Shown here: piece after piece, positions 13,501-13,856 of the stretch | Position numbering within the stretch: position 1 is the stretch's first letter | How the letters are laid out: the number at the start of each line of letters is the position of its first letter | Source of the DNA: an uncultured Atopobiaceae bacterium | GTDB lineage: Bacteria; Actinomycetota; Coriobacteriia; Coriobacteriales; Atopobiaceae | NCBI GenBank assembly: GCA_947303905.1 | Contig: CAMYZR010000013.1 | Location: 1-13,856, forward strand | Direction of reading: 5' to 3' | DNA length: 13,856 nucleotides | Position numbers and translations under genes: made by a program | Notes under the pieces: model-generated | Seen by the model: only the letters and a program-made list of their open reading frames with translations | Told to the model about the DNA's origin: nothing | Databases searched by the model: none

Positions 13501-13856
13501 TGATTGCCCAGGTAGAGCACATCGGAAGTCACCATGGACTCGCGCAGCGCGTCAATCGGCGGGTTGGTGACCTGCGCAAAGAGCTCGTTGAAGTAATCGA
13601 AGAAGGAGCGGGGGTGCCGCGAGAGGACCGCCGGGGGCACGTCGGAGCCCATGGAGGCCAGGGGGACCGAGCCGGTGGCGGCCATGGGACGCACGACCTC
13701 CTCCACGTCGTCGAAGTGGTACCCGTGGCGGGCGAGTCGCTGGGTGAGGCTAACGTCGTCGGTGCTCGGTTCGTCCCGTGATGGAAGGGGGAGCCTGGCC
13801 ACGTCGATCGTCTCGGTGTCGAGCGTCTCCGGCTCGTCGAATTCGAGCACATCGCC
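10557..13856 (-). CDS. gltB: Glutamate synthase large subunit, partial (C-terminal ~1,099 residues)
   Basis: GltB takes the amide nitrogen of glutamine and reductively transfers it to 2-oxoglutarate on FMN. The reading frame is open to the right edge, so the 5' end and the N-terminal Ntn glutaminase domain (about 400 residues) lie outside the window; full-length GltB has about 1,500. Visible parts, in order: central domain (ARHGYHFDDVEEVVRPMAATG, RSFFDYFNELFAQVTNPPID); FMN synthase domain (KMAQGAKPGEGGHLPG, SPPPHHDIYSIEDLAELI, GSNGGTGAAPRDSIYHAG); the 3Fe-4S cysteines spaced C-x5-C-x4-C, coded at 11763-11765, 11745-11747 and 11730-11732 (CLMQRDCHQDTCPVGIC); and the C-terminal beta-helix of glycine-rich turns (GSGGQSFGAF, GDANDYVGKGLSGG). 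The start codon is not in the window; internal GTG and ATG codons are not used as starts. gltD follows after three bases. There is no frameshift in the visible part. Confidence 0.97.
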   Translation of the reverse strand, partial: GDVLEFDEPETLDTETIDVARLPLPSRDEPSTDDVSLTQRLARHGYHFDDVEEVVRPMAATGSVPLASMGSDVPPAVLSRHPRSFFDYFNELFAQVTNPPIDALRESMVTSDVLYLGNHGNLLEDSRDSCRLLRLSGPILSEEDFARIRGIARVGFRVASFSATYPADSGPDALEHALRELDCSVEAAVRDGANIVIISDRAGEGQVPIPSLLSLGSIHNHLIRTGIRMKTDLIVETGDAVSPHDYATLVGYSASGIHPYLAHECIDDLVARGMLELSAQEARGNYDRAVTAGIVSIMSKMGISTMQGYHSAQIFEIVGLAESLVERCFAGTASRIGGLDLAGAQKEADQRYHEARALAASAAPTQLTSSGITKWRPAGEEHLITPQAIYLLQRACREGDYKLFRSFGEEVHRPDRAVSLRDLLELVPLPSGPVPLDEVEPVSSIVRRFNTGAMSFGSISQEAHECLAIAMNRLGGRSNTGEGGEDPARETPLPSGDLMNSAIKQVASGRFGVTSRYLSSAIEIQIKMAQGAKPGEGGHLPGRKVWPWVARIRHSTPGVGLISPPPHHDIYSIEDLAELIFDLKCANPQARISVKLVSEAGVGTIATGVAKGGAAKILVSGSNGGTGAAPRDSIYHAGLPLELGLAEAQQTLLANGLRSRVVLEADGKLMDGRDVAVSALLGAEEFGFATMPLVALGCLMQRDCHQDTCPVGICTQDERLRCRFAGKPEHVVNFMTFVAESLREQMAALGFRTVDEMVGHPECLRQRIIEGHDKANSCDLSALLYRATPQLAEAIPGADGVRYLPEMAADLHLEQTLDATLFVPHTASAREHMVPVHFHADIDNVNRCVGTMLGSTVTKAHPEGLPEGAITIDCVGSGGQSFGAFLPRGITLNIEGDANDYVGKGLSGGIVSVRPHAAATYKFDENVSIGNVAFYGATGGKGFVNGLAGQRFGVRNSGATLVVEGVGNHGCEYMTGGIAVILGEVGANFAAGMSGGIAYVYDELRTLDGRCNKDMVELLSPTETELEQVRTLIEEHVERTASPRGIKLLYQFAEARRHFVKVVPHEYRLVMERADKEQASGVSREEAIELAFEALRKEA

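Noticed and set aside
1..13856. CRISPR arrays, insertion sequences, tRNA/rRNA genes, prophage or defence genes
   Set aside because: No regularly spaced repeats, transposase motifs, structural RNA sequences or defence-type domains were seen; the intact, tightly packed metabolic genes look like ordinary chromosome.

Overview
The window holds ten protein-coding genes of central nitrogen, amino-acid and nucleotide metabolism from a GC-rich bacterium (roughly 60% GC by eye). Two genes run off the ends. Every gene is on the minus strand except purF. The protein set (B. subtilis-type Fe-S PurF, DapL, a Tat-type lipoprotein solute-binding protein, bacterial GltBD) and the strong GGAGG ribosome binding sites fit an anaerobic, high-GC Gram-positive such as a Coriobacteriia member (Olsenella/Atopobium relatives). 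That placement is inference from gene content, not from any marker gene.

Layout from left to right. (1) 1-693, minus: N-terminal part of carA (carbamoyl-phosphate synthase small subunit), cut by the window edge. (2) 694-921: divergent carA/purF intergenic region with a perfect 8-bp dyad nested in a longer stem. (3) 922-2364, plus: purF. (4) 2366-2405: GC-rich stem-loop between convergent genes. (5) 2427-6848, minus: a probable five-gene operon, transcribed as solute-binding lipoprotein, permease, ATPase, cytidylate kinase-like protein, class-III aminotransferase. An intercistronic hairpin separates the binding protein from the permease. (6) 6849-7050: intergenic region that should hold the operon's promoter. 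(7) 7051-13856, minus: a second operon, gltB (5' end outside the window), gltD, dapF, dapL, ending in a clear intrinsic terminator at 7051-7089.

How the genes work together. GltBD makes glutamate from glutamine and 2-oxoglutarate. DapL uses glutamate as amino donor to turn tetrahydrodipicolinate into LL-diaminopimelate, and DapF epimerises that to meso-diaminopimelate for lysine and peptidoglycan. The middle operon looks like uptake of a polar amino acid linked to a transaminase of the acetylornithine/ornithine type. CarA and PurF both consume glutamine amide nitrogen, for pyrimidine/arginine and purine synthesis. The shared theme is glutamine/glutamate nitrogen flow.

I saw no mobile element, CRISPR array, tRNA, rRNA or phage gene, and no clearly new system. 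All complete genes are intact and of normal length. The points worth a second look are the unusual membership of the transporter operon, the nested RNA/DNA structures between genes, the cysteine-rich Tat-type binding protein and the gltBD-dapF-dapL grouping.
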